DNA of 64,000 nucleotides from Candidatus Fimadaptatus faecigallinarum (GCA_018714445.1 DVNK01000051.1:17469-81468), one strand, 5' to 3'. Positions 53,029 to 62,070 are shown, counted from the stretch's first letter. The notes: generated by a model from the sequence alone, not told the origin. Numbers and translations are program-made.

Positions 53029-53553
53029 CTAAACCATACCGCCCGGTGAGCCCATCCGGTCCGTCCCACGCTCCAGCATGAGCAGTGCGCGCTTGCGCTC
53101 CAGACCGCCTGCGTAACCCGTCAGGCTCCCGTCCGCGCCCAGCACGCGATGGCAAGGTATCATTATCGATATAGGATTGCGTCCCACCGCCATGCCTATC
53201 GCGCGCGCACCCGTGCGCCGACCGGTGCGTGCCGCATATCTGCGTGCCAGCTCACCGTATGTCACCGTGTCGCCACGCTCGACCTCGCACAGCAGCTCCC
53301 ATACCTGCCGGCAGTACGCGCTGCCCTGCGGCCTGAGCTCGGGTAGGTTTGCCGGTACGCCACCCGTAAAGTATGTATCCAGCCACGCGCGCGCTTCATT
53401 GAAGCATTCCTGTTCGCCTTCGCGCTCGCATCCTGTCAGCGTGGCGCCATAATGCGCCTGTCCCTCGAACCACAGCCCAGTCAGCACTCGTCCCGCCCCA
53501 GCCAGCGTTATATTACCCAGCAGCGAAGCATATCGGCATATATACAGCGTCAT
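53029..53553 (-). CDS. ogt: Methylated-DNA-protein-cysteine methyltransferase
   Basis: A 174-residue suicide DNA repair protein from ATG 53553 behind GGGGATGA. The C-terminal domain has the arginine-finger region [45 protein letters not shown], with the acceptor Cys in PCHR. It removes O6-methyl and O4-methyl groups from DNA. The N-terminal domain is typical of Ogt length. Confidence 0.92.
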   Translation of the reverse strand: MTLYICRYASLLGNITLAGAGRVLTGLWFEGQAHYGATLTGCEREGEQECFNEARAWLDTYFTGGVPANLPELRPQGSAYCRQVWELLCEVERGDTVTYGELARRYAARTGRRTGARAIGMAVGRNPISIMIPCHRVLGADGSLTGYAGGLERKRALLMLERGTDRMGSPGGMV

Positions 53554-53877
53554 CAACTCATCCCCTTGCAGGCCGCCGCCCGTAAACCTTCAGTGCGATA
53601 TTAATGTACGACGGCGGTCATAGTAGCACTGTCATCATCAGGTCATTAGCGATCAAAATCATCTCTAAAGGCCATCTGTTTACAATCACAACAGCAATCT
53701 GATTATCATGGTATTTTTGAGAACACCTATGGTATATTCGGATACAAATAGTCGGTATGTTGATAAAACCGATCTACATTAGCAACTAAGGCTTTTATAC
53801 GCTTTATTGCTACACAGTTCACGCCAACATAGGCAGTTTAAACGGTCGCAGCTCAAACTTGCTCTCACGGCAACAAC
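53554..53877. other. Intergenic stretch without a gene
   Basis: AT-richer than its surroundings; no frame with a ribosome binding site and no RNA gene recognised. Confidence 0.5.
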
Positions 53878-53908
53878 CAAAAGCTTCCCGACGCTGAGCG
53901 CCGGGAAG
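53878..53908 (-). terminator. Terminator of the tadA-end operon
   Basis: Minus strand CTTCCCG/CGGGAAG stem (53908-53902 with 53890-53884) with inner CGC/GCG pairs, followed by CTTTT. Confidence 0.8.
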
Positions 53909-53964
53909 TCCGTATTGCTATGCCATATCTGACCGCCGTGCGGGCGCTAAAACCGCACTGACCG

Positions 53965-54486
53965 TCATCTGTGTGCACGCAGGAACTCGTCCATCACCGC
54001 CGTGCATTCGCGCTCCAGCACGCCGCCGACGCTGGGTACAAACGCATTGAACGCCGGATCCTCGGTGAGCCGGTACACGCTGGCACAGCACCCGCGCTGC
54101 GCATCATATGCCCCAAACACGACCCGCGCCAGACGCGCGTTGAGTATCGCGCCCGCGCACATCGCGCACGGCTCCAACGTCACGTACAGCGTGCACTCGC
54201 TCAACCGCCAGTCGCCCGTCAGCCGCGCCGCCGCGCGCAACGCCAGTATCTCGGCATGCGCCGTGGGATCGCCGGTCTGTTCACGCAGGTTGTGCGCCCG
54301 CGCGAGCACCTCGTCGTCCCGCGTCAGTACGGCTCCAACCGGAACCTCGCCTTCGGCCAGCGCCTGCCGCGCCTCGTCAAGCGCCAATCCCATCATGCGC
54401 ACTGCGCGCTCGTCAGACGCAAGCGCGTCTGAGGCGGCAAACACGCGCCCTCGCCCGTCCCGGTCTGCTGCGCATCTGACGATCAC
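53965..54486 (-). CDS. tadA: tRNA-specific adenosine deaminase
   Basis: A 173-residue CDA-fold enzyme. Zinc and catalytic motifs: HAE (77-79) and PCAMC (106-110); LTGDWRLSECTLYVTLEPCAMCAGAILNARLARVVFGAYD is characteristic of TadA, which makes inosine at the tRNA-Arg wobble position. Start is GTG 54486, overlapping the GH2 stop by four bases and preceded by GGAG at five bases; an ATG 30 codons on would give a more usual N-terminus. It ends the co-directional run from murB. Confidence 0.88.
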   Translation of the reverse strand: MIVRCAADRDGRGRVFAASDALASDERAVRMMGLALDEARQALAEGEVPVGAVLTRDDEVLARAHNLREQTGDPTAHAEILALRAAARLTGDWRLSECTLYVTLEPCAMCAGAILNARLARVVFGAYDAQRGCCASVYRLTEDPAFNAFVPSVGGVLERECTAVMDEFLRAHR

Positions 54487-56225
54487 TGGCGCTCCATCGC
54501 GGCACGCCGCGCGTTTATGCCGCGGATTATGCCCGCATCAAACTTGGGCTTACGCGCATAGGTGTACAAGCCGTTCTGCTCCTGCTCGACGTCATAAAGC
54601 TGCGTGTAGCAGAATCCACAGATGTGCGGATTGTTGAGCAGCGCCGTGGTAAGCGCGTCATAGCGCTCGATGAACTCCTCCTCGGAACCTGGCCGCTGGC
54701 CATAGCCCCAGCTCGCGCCGTCATCACGCTGCCATTCGCCATCGGCAGGCGCCCATATGCCGCCGTATTCGCTGACAAAGTACGGCTGGCCTCCATAGCT
54801 CTGCCGGCCTTTATGCGATTCGTATACCTCGCCGCCGTCCGCCATAGGCGCATAGTGCTGCGCAAACACGTCGGCGCGCTGCTCGTAGTCGTGCACGTCG
54901 TATATGTCGGTTATCACGTGGTAGTTGCCGCTGGTGTCGATCACCGGCCGCGTCGGATCCAGCGCCTTTGTCATGAGGTATATGCTGCGCAATGTGTCGT
55001 CGCACTGCCTCCGGCCATCGTAGTCCCAAGTCTCGTTGAACGGGCACCAACCCACAATAGACGGATGGCTCATGTCACGCCGCACAGCCTCCAGCCATTC
55101 GTCCTGATACGCCGCCAGTATGCCGGGATTCGATATGTCGACGCCCCAGTTCGGGAACTCGCCCCACACCATATACCCCATGCGGTCCGCCCAGTACAGG
55201 AATCGCGGCTCAAACACCTTCTCATGCAGCCGCGCGCCATTAAAGCCCATCGCCATAGCCAGCTGTATGTCGCCCAGCAGCGCCGCGTCGCCCGGAGCCG
55301 TGTATATGCCGTCGGGATAGAACCCCTGATCCAGCACCAGCCGCATAAATACCGGCCTATCGTTTATGTATAACCCATCGCGCTTCAATTCCAGCTTGCG
55401 CATGCCGAAGTAGCCGTCCACGCAATCCAACTTCTGGTCGCCGCGCAGCAGCGTTATTCGCGTGTCGTACAGCCGGCCCTTGCCCAGCTCCCACAGTTTG
55501 AGCACATCCAGCTTCACACACGCCCGCGCCACGCTGGATGCCTTCACCGTGACTGCGCCGGTCGGCCGGCCCTCATAGAACGTCTCAACGCGCATGTCCA
55601 CGCCATCGGTATCGCCATCCAGCAGCGCCCGCACGTATACACAGCCGTTATCCACATCCGGCTCATACGCCACCTCGCGCAACGCCGTGTCGGGCAGGCA
55701 CTCCAGCCACACCGTCTGCCATATGCCCGTCGTGCGGGTGTAGAAGCAGCCATAGGACGCGTACTTTGACGACTGTTTGCCGTCCGGCTGCCGGCCTGAG
55801 CGCAAGTCGTCCCGCGCATTAACGACCAGTATGTTCTCGCCCGGCTTCAGCAGGCTGGTCAATTCGAACTCAAACGAGCTGTATCCGCCCCGATGTGTAC
55901 CCGCGCTCTGCCCATTCAGGAACGCCTCACACAGGTAGTCCACCGCGCCAAAGTGCAGCAGCACCCGCTGCCCCTGCCAGTCGTCAGGCAGCGTAAACGC
56001 GCATCTGTACCACACCGACGGCATGAAGTCGCGCTCGCCTATGCCGCTAAGCTCGCTCTCCGGGCAGAACGGAACCGTTATGCGCCGCTTGAGTTCGCGC
56101 TCCAGTATGCCCTGCGCGCGACCACTGTCGCCGTAGTCGATTTCGAACTGCCATACGCCGTTCAAGTTTATCCACTTGTCGCGCCGCATTTGAGTGCGCG
56201 GATGTTCTGCGCGGGGTATGTTCAT
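54483..56225 (-). CDS. GH2-family glycoside hydrolase
   Basis: A 580-residue GH2 enzyme of the short, three-domain type (sugar-binding, Ig-like, TIM-barrel). It has LNGVWQFEID near the start, WYRCAFTLPDDWQGQRVLLHFGAVDYLCEAFLNGQ (N-terminal domain), and in the barrel NGARLHEKVFEPRFLYWADRMGYMVWGEFPN, the general acid in CPFNETW (Glu398) and the nucleophile in FVSEYGG (Glu486). Likely a cytoplasmic beta-galactosidase, beta-glucuronidase or related enzyme. ATG behind AAAGGAGG. It is embedded in an otherwise housekeeping run. Confidence 0.9.
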   Translation of the reverse strand: MNIPRAEHPRTQMRRDKWINLNGVWQFEIDYGDSGRAQGILERELKRRITVPFCPESELSGIGERDFMPSVWYRCAFTLPDDWQGQRVLLHFGAVDYLCEAFLNGQSAGTHRGGYSSFEFELTSLLKPGENILVVNARDDLRSGRQPDGKQSSKYASYGCFYTRTTGIWQTVWLECLPDTALREVAYEPDVDNGCVYVRALLDGDTDGVDMRVETFYEGRPTGAVTVKASSVARACVKLDVLKLWELGKGRLYDTRITLLRGDQKLDCVDGYFGMRKLELKRDGLYINDRPVFMRLVLDQGFYPDGIYTAPGDAALLGDIQLAMAMGFNGARLHEKVFEPRFLYWADRMGYMVWGEFPNWGVDISNPGILAAYQDEWLEAVRRDMSHPSIVGWCPFNETWDYDGRRQCDDTLRSIYLMTKALDPTRPVIDTSGNYHVITDIYDVHDYEQRADVFAQHYAPMADGGEVYESHKGRQSYGGQPYFVSEYGGIWAPADGEWQRDDGASWGYGQRPGSEEEFIERYDALTTALLNNPHICGFCYTQLYDVEQEQNGLYTYARKPKFDAGIIRGINARRAAMERQ

Positions 56226-56248
56226 ATATCAGAACCTCCTTTAAGCCG

Positions 56249-56274
56249 CACGCGCCGATCATTGCCGGCGCGTG
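56249..56274 (-). promoter_or_regulatory. Hairpin just before the GH2 ribosome binding site
   Basis: A 9-bp stem CACGCGCCG/CGGCGCGTG in the 60-base gap between the phosphatase fusion and GH2. No T-run. It could tune GH2 translation or processing. Confidence 0.45.
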
Positions 56275-56285
56275 TTGGTTTGTAT

Positions 56286-57233
56286 TCATATATTAAGCGT
56301 AAGTCCCGGGTTCTGCACCGGCTGCTCGACCGGCGCGCTCGCATCCAGCGCGCACACCAGTTCAAGCCGCAATGCGCGCCGGGTCACAAATTCATAGCTC
56401 ACAGGCATCGAACTGCGCGGGTGCGGCACCGCATCTTCCGGGCCGACGGGCTCCGCTACGCGGTAAAGATAGCCCGGCTTCGTGCCGTTATGCGTTATCG
56501 AGGAATCCGTGGCTATGCACACACATGTAGGACTATGCGCAAATGCCTCCGACAGCGCGCGCACGCGTGTTATGCTGGAACCCGCGCGCAGCACGTCGAT
56601 CCGCTCGCTTGAACCATGCCACCAGCTCATGACTGACTCGTCATGATGATAGCGATCCCCAAACAGCTTTATATCCCAGCCCTGCTCCACCGCATCGAGC
56701 TGGCACAGGCAGCATGACGGCATGCTCATGCGCGAACGATTGGTCTCAATGCCCAACGCATTTTGCCGCAGCGCCCGCAGCGCCAACGCATGCGTGACCG
56801 CCAGGTACACGCCGTTGCGCGAATGCATGTCGCGCAGAAAATCAAGCGTGCGCGCAAGCAGCGCGTCAAACGTCTCACCGCCGCGCAGCTCCATGTAGCG
56901 GTTGGGGTTTTCCCAAAACCACTCGAAGTCTATAGGATATCGCGTCTCAATAGTGCGCATATCCTCGCCTTCCCAGCGGCCCAGGTTGAGCTCCTTCAGC
57001 CGCTCATCCACGCTCACGGGCGCATCGCATGCGCCGGCTAGTATGCGCGCCGTATCCTGTGCGCGCGGCAGCGGACTGGTCACGATGCCGTCTATGTGCA
57101 CGCCCTCCAGTCGCACCGCCAGCCGACGCGCTAATTCCCGCCCCAGCTCGGTTAGCGGCGAATCCTGTTGGCCCTGCATGCGGTGTTGCGTATTCCATAC
57201 CGTCTGCCCGTGGCGCACTATCAACAGCGTCAT
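56286..57233 (-). CDS. Histidine phosphatase fused to an Arr-like ADP-ribosyltransferase-fold domain
   Basis: A 315-residue two-domain protein. Residues 1-190 are a histidine phosphatase: LLIVRHGQTVWN (catalytic RHG, His8), VTSPLPRAQDTA, LGRWEGEDM, and the second His in LAVTHALALRAL. From about 203 the sequence WWHGSSERIDVLRAGSSIT, then VCIATDSS, GYLYRVAEPVGPEDAVPH and SYEFVTRRALRLELV follows the order seen in rifampin ADP-ribosyltransferase-like (Arr) folds, including HGS, the YRVEPxGPxED strand and SYxxxxxLR. The start at 57233 has TAGGAG (overlapping the previous stop). The ART call is from pattern reading and is tentative. Confidence 0.8.
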   Translation of the reverse strand: MTLLIVRHGQTVWNTQHRMQGQQDSPLTELGRELARRLAVRLEGVHIDGIVTSPLPRAQDTARILAGACDAPVSVDERLKELNLGRWEGEDMRTIETRYPIDFEWFWENPNRYMELRGGETFDALLARTLDFLRDMHSRNGVYLAVTHALALRALRQNALGIETNRSRMSMPSCCLCQLDAVEQGWDIKLFGDRYHHDESVMSWWHGSSERIDVLRAGSSITRVRALSEAFAHSPTCVCIATDSSITHNGTKPGYLYRVAEPVGPEDAVPHPRSSMPVSYEFVTRRALRLELVCALDASAPVEQPVQNPGLTLNI

Positions 57234-57245
57234 GCCTACCATCTC

Positions 57246-57995
57246 CTAGTTGATGCTCATAGTAATAATATAATCCGCGCCGCGCGGCGCAAGCTCTATG
57301 CCCGGCGCGCGATGCGTAAATGCTGTCTTACCGCCGCCCTCGGTCACGACCAGGTACATGTGCGACAAGGCTATGCCCAAATCGATCTCGCTGAGCGCAC
57401 GCACATGGCTTATCGCGCTGTGCGCCACATAGCAGTGCACGTCATTACCGCGCACAACAAAGCGCCAAGGTTGGCGGTTCATAGCCGATGGCGCAAGGCG
57501 CGCCGCGTCTATTATCCTGCGCATATCGGGCGTCAGGTCGCTCTGGCAGATCTGCTCTATGTTTCTGCGCTTAAACGCCGACAGCTCACGCGTAAGTGGC
57601 TCTGCCGGCACGCCATATGCCATTATCATCATCGGATCAAACCTGAGCGCGCGCAGGTGCTCCGGCGCAAACCGCGCCCCGCCCTGATAGCAGGAACCTA
57701 CCTCATACATGTATAGTCCCAGCGATATCTGCTCAAGTATAAAGCCCGCATTCACGCGCGCCAACGGCGCCTGCTGTGAAGTGTACAGCATATACGCCGG
57801 CGCATTGGCCACAAACAGGCCCTTTATATGCGCATCGCCCGGCAGGCGGCGTATGTGATTGTCTATCGTCAGCCGGTCGCGCAGCGGGTGCACCCACTCG
57901 CGCCACGTTATCAGCGCCTGCGCCGCCTCCCGCGGTATCGACACGTCCTTGAACTTGCGCACCGACTTGCGCCTATATATCTGCTCAACCATCAT
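57246..57995 (-). CDS. Nitroreductase-family flavoprotein (TM1586-like)
   Basis: A 249-residue nitroreductase-fold protein. It opens MMVEQIYRRKSVRKFKDVSI, the typical FMN-contact start, and has DAARLAPSAMNRQPWRFVV near 180 and a C-terminal glycine-rich strand. Length and the two tandem half-domains fit the TM1586-type putative nitroreductases. The ATG at 57995 has AGAGGG upstream (57992 also possible). It follows the HPr-isomerase fusion by 55 bases. Confidence 0.8.
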   Translation of the reverse strand: MMVEQIYRRKSVRKFKDVSIPREAAQALITWREWVHPLRDRLTIDNHIRRLPGDAHIKGLFVANAPAYMLYTSQQAPLARVNAGFILEQISLGLYMYEVGSCYQGGARFAPEHLRALRFDPMMIMAYGVPAEPLTRELSAFKRRNIEQICQSDLTPDMRRIIDAARLAPSAMNRQPWRFVVRGNDVHCYVAHSAISHVRALSEIDLGIALSHMYLVVTEGGGKTAFTHRAPGIELAPRGADYIITMSIN

Positions 57996-58050
57996 GAGCA
58001 GTCCCTCTTTCCTGTTTAACTTTGCGCGGCCTGCGGCCCGCGCCACGCCG

Positions 58051-59196
58051 TCAGCCCAGACGCCTGCGCAGGAACTCAACCGCCTGCCGTATGTCGGAGG
58101 TCGGATCCGCGCCGCACTCGCGCTCTATAGTGAAATAGCCCTTGTAACCGATCTCATTCAGCGCCGCGATATACGAGTCCCAATCGACGTCGCCTTCGCC
58201 CAGCGGCACCTCCTGGAAGTACTCGCCCAGCTTCTGCAACTCCTCTATGCCGCCGTCGCAGAATATGCCGTACACCTCTTCGCCGCCCATGAACTTGAAT
58301 ATCTTGCCGTCCTTGGCATGCGTGTGAAGTATATGTCCCGCCAGCGTGCGCACGCCCTGCGCTGCGTCCACGTCGAGCACCATCTTCAGATTGGCCGGGT
58401 CATAGTTTATGCCGATGTTAGTGCCGCCGATATCTTCAAGAAAGCCCTTGAGCGTTTCCGGCGTCTCGGGGCCGGTCTCTATCGCAAGATAGCACCCGGT
58501 CTCGCGCCCCAACCGGTCTATGCGCTGCATCGCATCCACCATGACCGCATAGCGCGGATGAGCCTTGTCCGACGGCACGCGCCCTATGTGATTGGTCAGT
58601 ATTGTGCAATCCATATCCTGGCACAGCTCGAACATGCGTCCGACCTCGGCGATGCGCCACTCGTCGTTCTCCTCGCGGCCTTCGAACGCATGCCCGCCCA
58701 GGTCGCCGCACATAGCGCTTATCACCAGGCCGCAGTCATGCGCCTTGTTGCGTATCTCGCGCCGATATTCAGGCGTCCACACGTTCTGGGTCGCGCCACG
58801 GCCGCCTACATAAACCTGCACCGCCGCCGCACCCAGCTGCGCCGCACGCTCCATACCGCCCGGCACGCCTATGCCAAACGATTCCGCCATAACACCTATT
58901 CGGTTCATCGTAACACCTCCGCTGTACTTATGTTCCGGCAATTGGAATTTTGACTCTATAAGCGCCGCTATGTCGGCCAGCGCTTCCTGTTCGCGTTCGC
59001 CGTCAGCCACTACCGTCAGCTCATCGCCCTCCGCCAGTTCAAGCGAAAACACGCCCATCATCGACTTTGCGTTTATGCTGCGCGAGCCGTGCTCAACGGT
59101 TATGCGGCACGGATACTTGCACGCCGTGCGCACCATCAGTTCGGCCGGCCGCGACCTGAGTTCTGCTATCTCTATCTTAAATGTCCTGGATATCAT
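58051..59196 (-). CDS. Crh-like HPr domain fused in frame to a sugar-phosphate isomerase/epimerase
   Basis: A 381-residue protein, ATG 59196 behind GGGAGGTAAG. Residues 1-86 are an HPr fold: the phospho-His motif LHARPA is LRSRPA here (His to Arg, residue 14), but the regulatory Ser is kept in NAKSMMGVFSLELAEGD (Ser45), as in Crh. Residues 97-381 are a TIM-barrel isomerase (AP_endonuc_2 family) beginning MNRIGVMAESFG and including AIETGPE, NYDPANL, HTHAKDG and FTIERE. A perfect GGAGGTG site and ATG (58908) sit at the join, so a free isomerase may also be made. No stop lies between the halves. Confidence 0.85.
   Translation of the reverse strand: MISRTFKIEIAELRSRPAELMVRTACKYPCRITVEHGSRSINAKSMMGVFSLELAEGDELTVVADGEREQEALADIAALIESKFQLPEHKYSGGVTMNRIGVMAESFGIGVPGGMERAAQLGAAAVQVYVGGRGATQNVWTPEYRREIRNKAHDCGLVISAMCGDLGGHAFEGREENDEWRIAEVGRMFELCQDMDCTILTNHIGRVPSDKAHPRYAVMVDAMQRIDRLGRETGCYLAIETGPETPETLKGFLEDIGGTNIGINYDPANLKMVLDVDAAQGVRTLAGHILHTHAKDGKIFKFMGGEEVYGIFCDGGIEELQKLGEYFQEVPLGEGDVDWDSYIAALNEIGYKGYFTIERECGADPTSDIRQAVEFLRRRLG
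58908..58920 (-). promoter_or_regulatory. Internal ribosome binding site and start inside the HPr-isomerase fusion
   Basis: Minus strand GGAGGTG followed by TTACG and ATG (58908-58906), in frame with the fusion, marking the original start of the isomerase gene. Confidence 0.8.
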
Positions 59197-60148
59197 TGGA
59201 CTTACCTCCCTGCTCTGCCTTCAGCCTGTCCGCCAGCTCCTCTATGCGGCGCAGCCGGTGGTTTATCGCCGACTTGCCCAACGGCGGCTCCATCAGCGCC
59301 CCCAGTTCCTCCAGCGTCGCATTGCGGTTGTCCAGCCGCGCCCGCGCGACCTGCTCAAGCGCCGGCGTCAATCTGTCCAGTCCCAGGTTTTCCTCCAACC
59401 ATATTATCGCCTCGGTCTGGCGCATCGCGGCGTTGATAGCCTTGTCCATGTTGGCGTTGTCGCAATTTGTGGCGCGGTTTGCGCTGTTGCGCACCGCCTT
59501 GACTACGCGCGCGCTCTCCATCCTGAGCAGTCCTTCATGCGCGCCCATCAGGCCCAGCAGCGTTATTATTTGATCGCTTTCCTTTAAATAGACCACGTAT
59601 GCGCTCTTGCGCCGCACCATGCGCGCGTTCAAATCGAATCGAGCCAGGAACGTGCAAAACGCCTGCGCAAAGCTCTCGCGCCCCGCCGCAAACTCCAAAT
59701 GATATTTGCTGGCCGGATCGGCAACCGAGCCGCAGCCCAGAAATGCGCCGCGTATGAAGGCGCGTTGGCAGCACTGCCGCCCCAACAGCCGCTCGGGCAA
59801 CCCATTTCTAAGCGCAAATACGCATGTGCGGTGCACCGCGCCGCACTCGACCAACACCCGCTCGGCCGCCGCACCGCGCAGCGTCAAAGTATACACATTG
59901 CGCACCCGCGGATACTCGCGTCGTGCAACCGCTATCTCGCATCGCTCGCCAAACGAATCGCGCACCAGCAAATACACATGCCGCGCTATCGCCGCCAGTT
60001 CGCTCGACAGCGACAGCGCTACGCCCCCGCCCGTTATCAACAGATTGCCGCTGGCCAGCAGCATTCCGGCTATCTCCGAGCGCATGCAACACTGTTTGTC
60101 GATCTGCATATGCGCCAGCTCCAGCCGCACATCGGATGAGAAGCTCAT
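59177..60148 (-). CDS. whiA: DNA-binding protein WhiA
   Basis: A 323-residue WhiA: an N-terminal LAGLIDADG-like domain pair (MSFSSDVRLELAH; CCQRAFIRGAFLGCGSVADPASKYHLEF) and a C-terminal helix-turn-helix (LEELGALMEPPLGKSAINHRLRRIEELADRL). In Gram-positives WhiA affects cell division and envelope genes. It overlaps the HPr-fusion start by 20 bases and follows rapZ by nine. Confidence 0.93.
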   Translation of the reverse strand: MSFSSDVRLELAHMQIDKQCCMRSEIAGMLLASGNLLITGGGVALSLSSELAAIARHVYLLVRDSFGERCEIAVARREYPRVRNVYTLTLRGAAAERVLVECGAVHRTCVFALRNGLPERLLGRQCCQRAFIRGAFLGCGSVADPASKYHLEFAAGRESFAQAFCTFLARFDLNARMVRRKSAYVVYLKESDQIITLLGLMGAHEGLLRMESARVVKAVRNSANRATNCDNANMDKAINAAMRQTEAIIWLEENLGLDRLTPALEQVARARLDNRNATLEELGALMEPPLGKSAINHRLRRIEELADRLKAEQGGKSNDIQDI

Positions 60149-60157
60149 ATAAGCGGC

Positions 60158-61051
60158 TCACCCCTCTCCCGTTTGGGCGGAGCTGCCCGAAGTGGGCATG
60201 TCGCGGTGCATCACCGTAGTATGATAGCCCTGACCGCGTATGAACTCGCCCAGCGCATCGGCTATCGCAACCGAGCGGTGCTGACCGCCGGTACATCCGA
60301 CCGCTATGACCAGCCGGTTCTTGCCCTCGGCCACGTATCGCGGCAACAGGAACCCCACCAGGTCCATGAGCTTGGCCATGAACTCGCGCGTGTCGTCGCT
60401 GTTCATTACGTAATTGCGCACATCTTCGTCCCGTCCCGTATGCGCGCGCATGGACGCCACATAGAACGGATTGGGCAAAAACCGCACGTCCAGCACCATG
60501 TCGGCGTCGCGCGGCACGCCCCGCTTGAACCCGAAGCTGAGCACCTCGACGCGCAGCCAACCCGTCCGCCCGGTCGCCTGACTGAACATGCGTCCCATCG
60601 TGTCGCGCAGCGCGCGCGGCGTCATCATGCTCGTATCCAGCACGTGCGTCGCACAGTCGCGCAACGGCTGCAGCGCCTCTCTTTCGCGCATTATACCATC
60701 CTCAAGCGAACTGTCGCGCGCCAGCGGATGGTCGCGCCGCGTCTCCTTATAGCGCTCTATCAGCTTTTCGTCGGACGCGTCCAGGAACAGCACTTCAAAG
60801 GCTATGTCCTGCCAGCGCGGATTGGTCAGCGAATGCCGCACCATCTGCGTATCAAAGAACTGTCCGCCGCGCACGTCGACCGCTATCGCCGCAAGCTGTA
60901 TGCTGTGGCGCGAACGCATGCACAGCTCGATAAACGGATCCAGCAATTGCGTGGGCAGATTGTCCACACAGAAATAGCCCATGTCCTCCAGGCTGTGCAG
61001 CGCGCTGGTCTTGCCCGCGCCCGACAGCCCTGTCAGTATAACGACTCTCAT
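60158..61051 (-). CDS. rapZ: RNase adapter/nucleotide-binding protein RapZ (YvcJ)
   Basis: A 297-residue protein with Walker A GLSGAGKTS at 8-16, the YFCVDNLP motif, FLDASDEKLIERYKETRRDHPL, and the C-terminal VEVLSFGFKRGVPRDADMVLDVRFLPNPFY and IAVGCTGGQHRSVAIAD. These are hallmarks of RapZ/YvcJ, an ATP- and UDP-GlcNAc-sensing regulator. It lies between murB and whiA; the usual yvcK gene is not between rapZ and whiA here. Confidence 0.95.
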   Translation of the reverse strand: MRVVILTGLSGAGKTSALHSLEDMGYFCVDNLPTQLLDPFIELCMRSRHSIQLAAIAVDVRGGQFFDTQMVRHSLTNPRWQDIAFEVLFLDASDEKLIERYKETRRDHPLARDSSLEDGIMREREALQPLRDCATHVLDTSMMTPRALRDTMGRMFSQATGRTGWLRVEVLSFGFKRGVPRDADMVLDVRFLPNPFYVASMRAHTGRDEDVRNYVMNSDDTREFMAKLMDLVGFLLPRYVAEGKNRLVIAVGCTGGQHRSVAIADALGEFIRGQGYHTTVMHRDMPTSGSSAQTGEG

Positions 61052-61072
61052 ATTAACTCCCCGGCATATATC

Positions 61073-61999
61073 TTAGCCGCGCCGCTCGCGGCCTATGACC
61101 CGCACCTCGGGCTCCAGCTCCACGCCCGTACACATGCGCACCTTAGTGCGCACCAGATCTATAAGATCCAGCACGTCCTGCGCCCGCGCGCCGCCCGCGT
61201 TCACTATAAAGCCCGCGTGCATCCACGATACCTGAGCGCCGCCCACGCGCGTGCCTTTTAAGCCGCACTGCTCTATCAGCGCTCCGGCAAAGTGGCCTTC
61301 CGGCCGCTTAAAAGTCGAACCCGCGCTGGGCATGCTCAGCGGTTGCTTGGCCCGGCGCCGCGCTGTATAGTCGTCGGTGCGCGCCCGCACGGCCTGAGGA
61401 TCGTCCGGAGTCAGTTCGAGGCAGACATCCGTAACTATCAGGCCCTCGCGCAACACGCGACTGGTGCGATATCCCATCGCCATATCCTCAAGGCTCAGCT
61501 GCTCGATCTGCCGGCCGCGCAACACAGTCGCACTGCGCAATACATCTTTAAGCTCCGCGCCATACGCGCCCGCGTTCATCGCCGCCGCGCCGCCCAATGT
61601 GCCCGGTATGCCCGACAGCGGTTCAAATCCCGTCAGGCCCCGCCGCGCGCACTCCGCGCCCAACCGGCTCATCAGGCAGCCCGCGCCCGCGCGCACATGC
61701 GCGCCATCGAACTCAATCCCGGCCATCTCCTCGCCTATGCGCACTACGACGCCTTCTATGCCGCCATCGCGCACCAGCAGGTTGGAGCCGTTGCCAATTA
61801 TCATCGCCGGCACATCGCACGCTTCAGCCGTCGCCAGCACAAGCGCTACTTCGTCGGCTGACCTGGCGCTTATCAGCACGTCGGCCGGGCCGCCCACGCG
61901 GAACGTAGTGTGACGCGCCATCGGTTCGTCGCGCAGCATCCGCCGGGGCGCAATGCCGCTCGCTGCAAGTGAATCACAGAGTCTATCGATTTCAGTCAA
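61073..61999 (-). CDS. murB: UDP-N-acetylmuramate dehydrogenase
   Basis: A 308-residue FAD enzyme: HTTFRVGGPADVL, IGNGSNLLVRDGG, LSGIPGTLGGAAAMNAGAYG, GYRTSRVL and the C-terminal SAGSTFKRP, with the catalytic Ser, and the type II layout without an extra domain. It reduces UDP-GlcNAc-enolpyruvate in peptidoglycan synthesis. First gene of the run down to tadA, with its own consensus-like promoter. Confidence 0.93.
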   Translation of the reverse strand: MTEIDRLCDSLAASGIAPRRMLRDEPMARHTTFRVGGPADVLISARSADEVALVLATAEACDVPAMIIGNGSNLLVRDGGIEGVVVRIGEEMAGIEFDGAHVRAGAGCLMSRLGAECARRGLTGFEPLSGIPGTLGGAAAMNAGAYGAELKDVLRSATVLRGRQIEQLSLEDMAMGYRTSRVLREGLIVTDVCLELTPDDPQAVRARTDDYTARRRAKQPLSMPSAGSTFKRPEGHFAGALIEQCGLKGTRVGGAQVSWMHAGFIVNAGGARAQDVLDLIDLVRTKVRMCTGVELEPEVRVIGRERRG

Positions 62000-62070
62000 T
62001 GCCCAAATTCCCCCATCATTTCGCCTGTGCGCACTGCGGCGCTTAACTCAAACTTATGCATACTGTTTAT

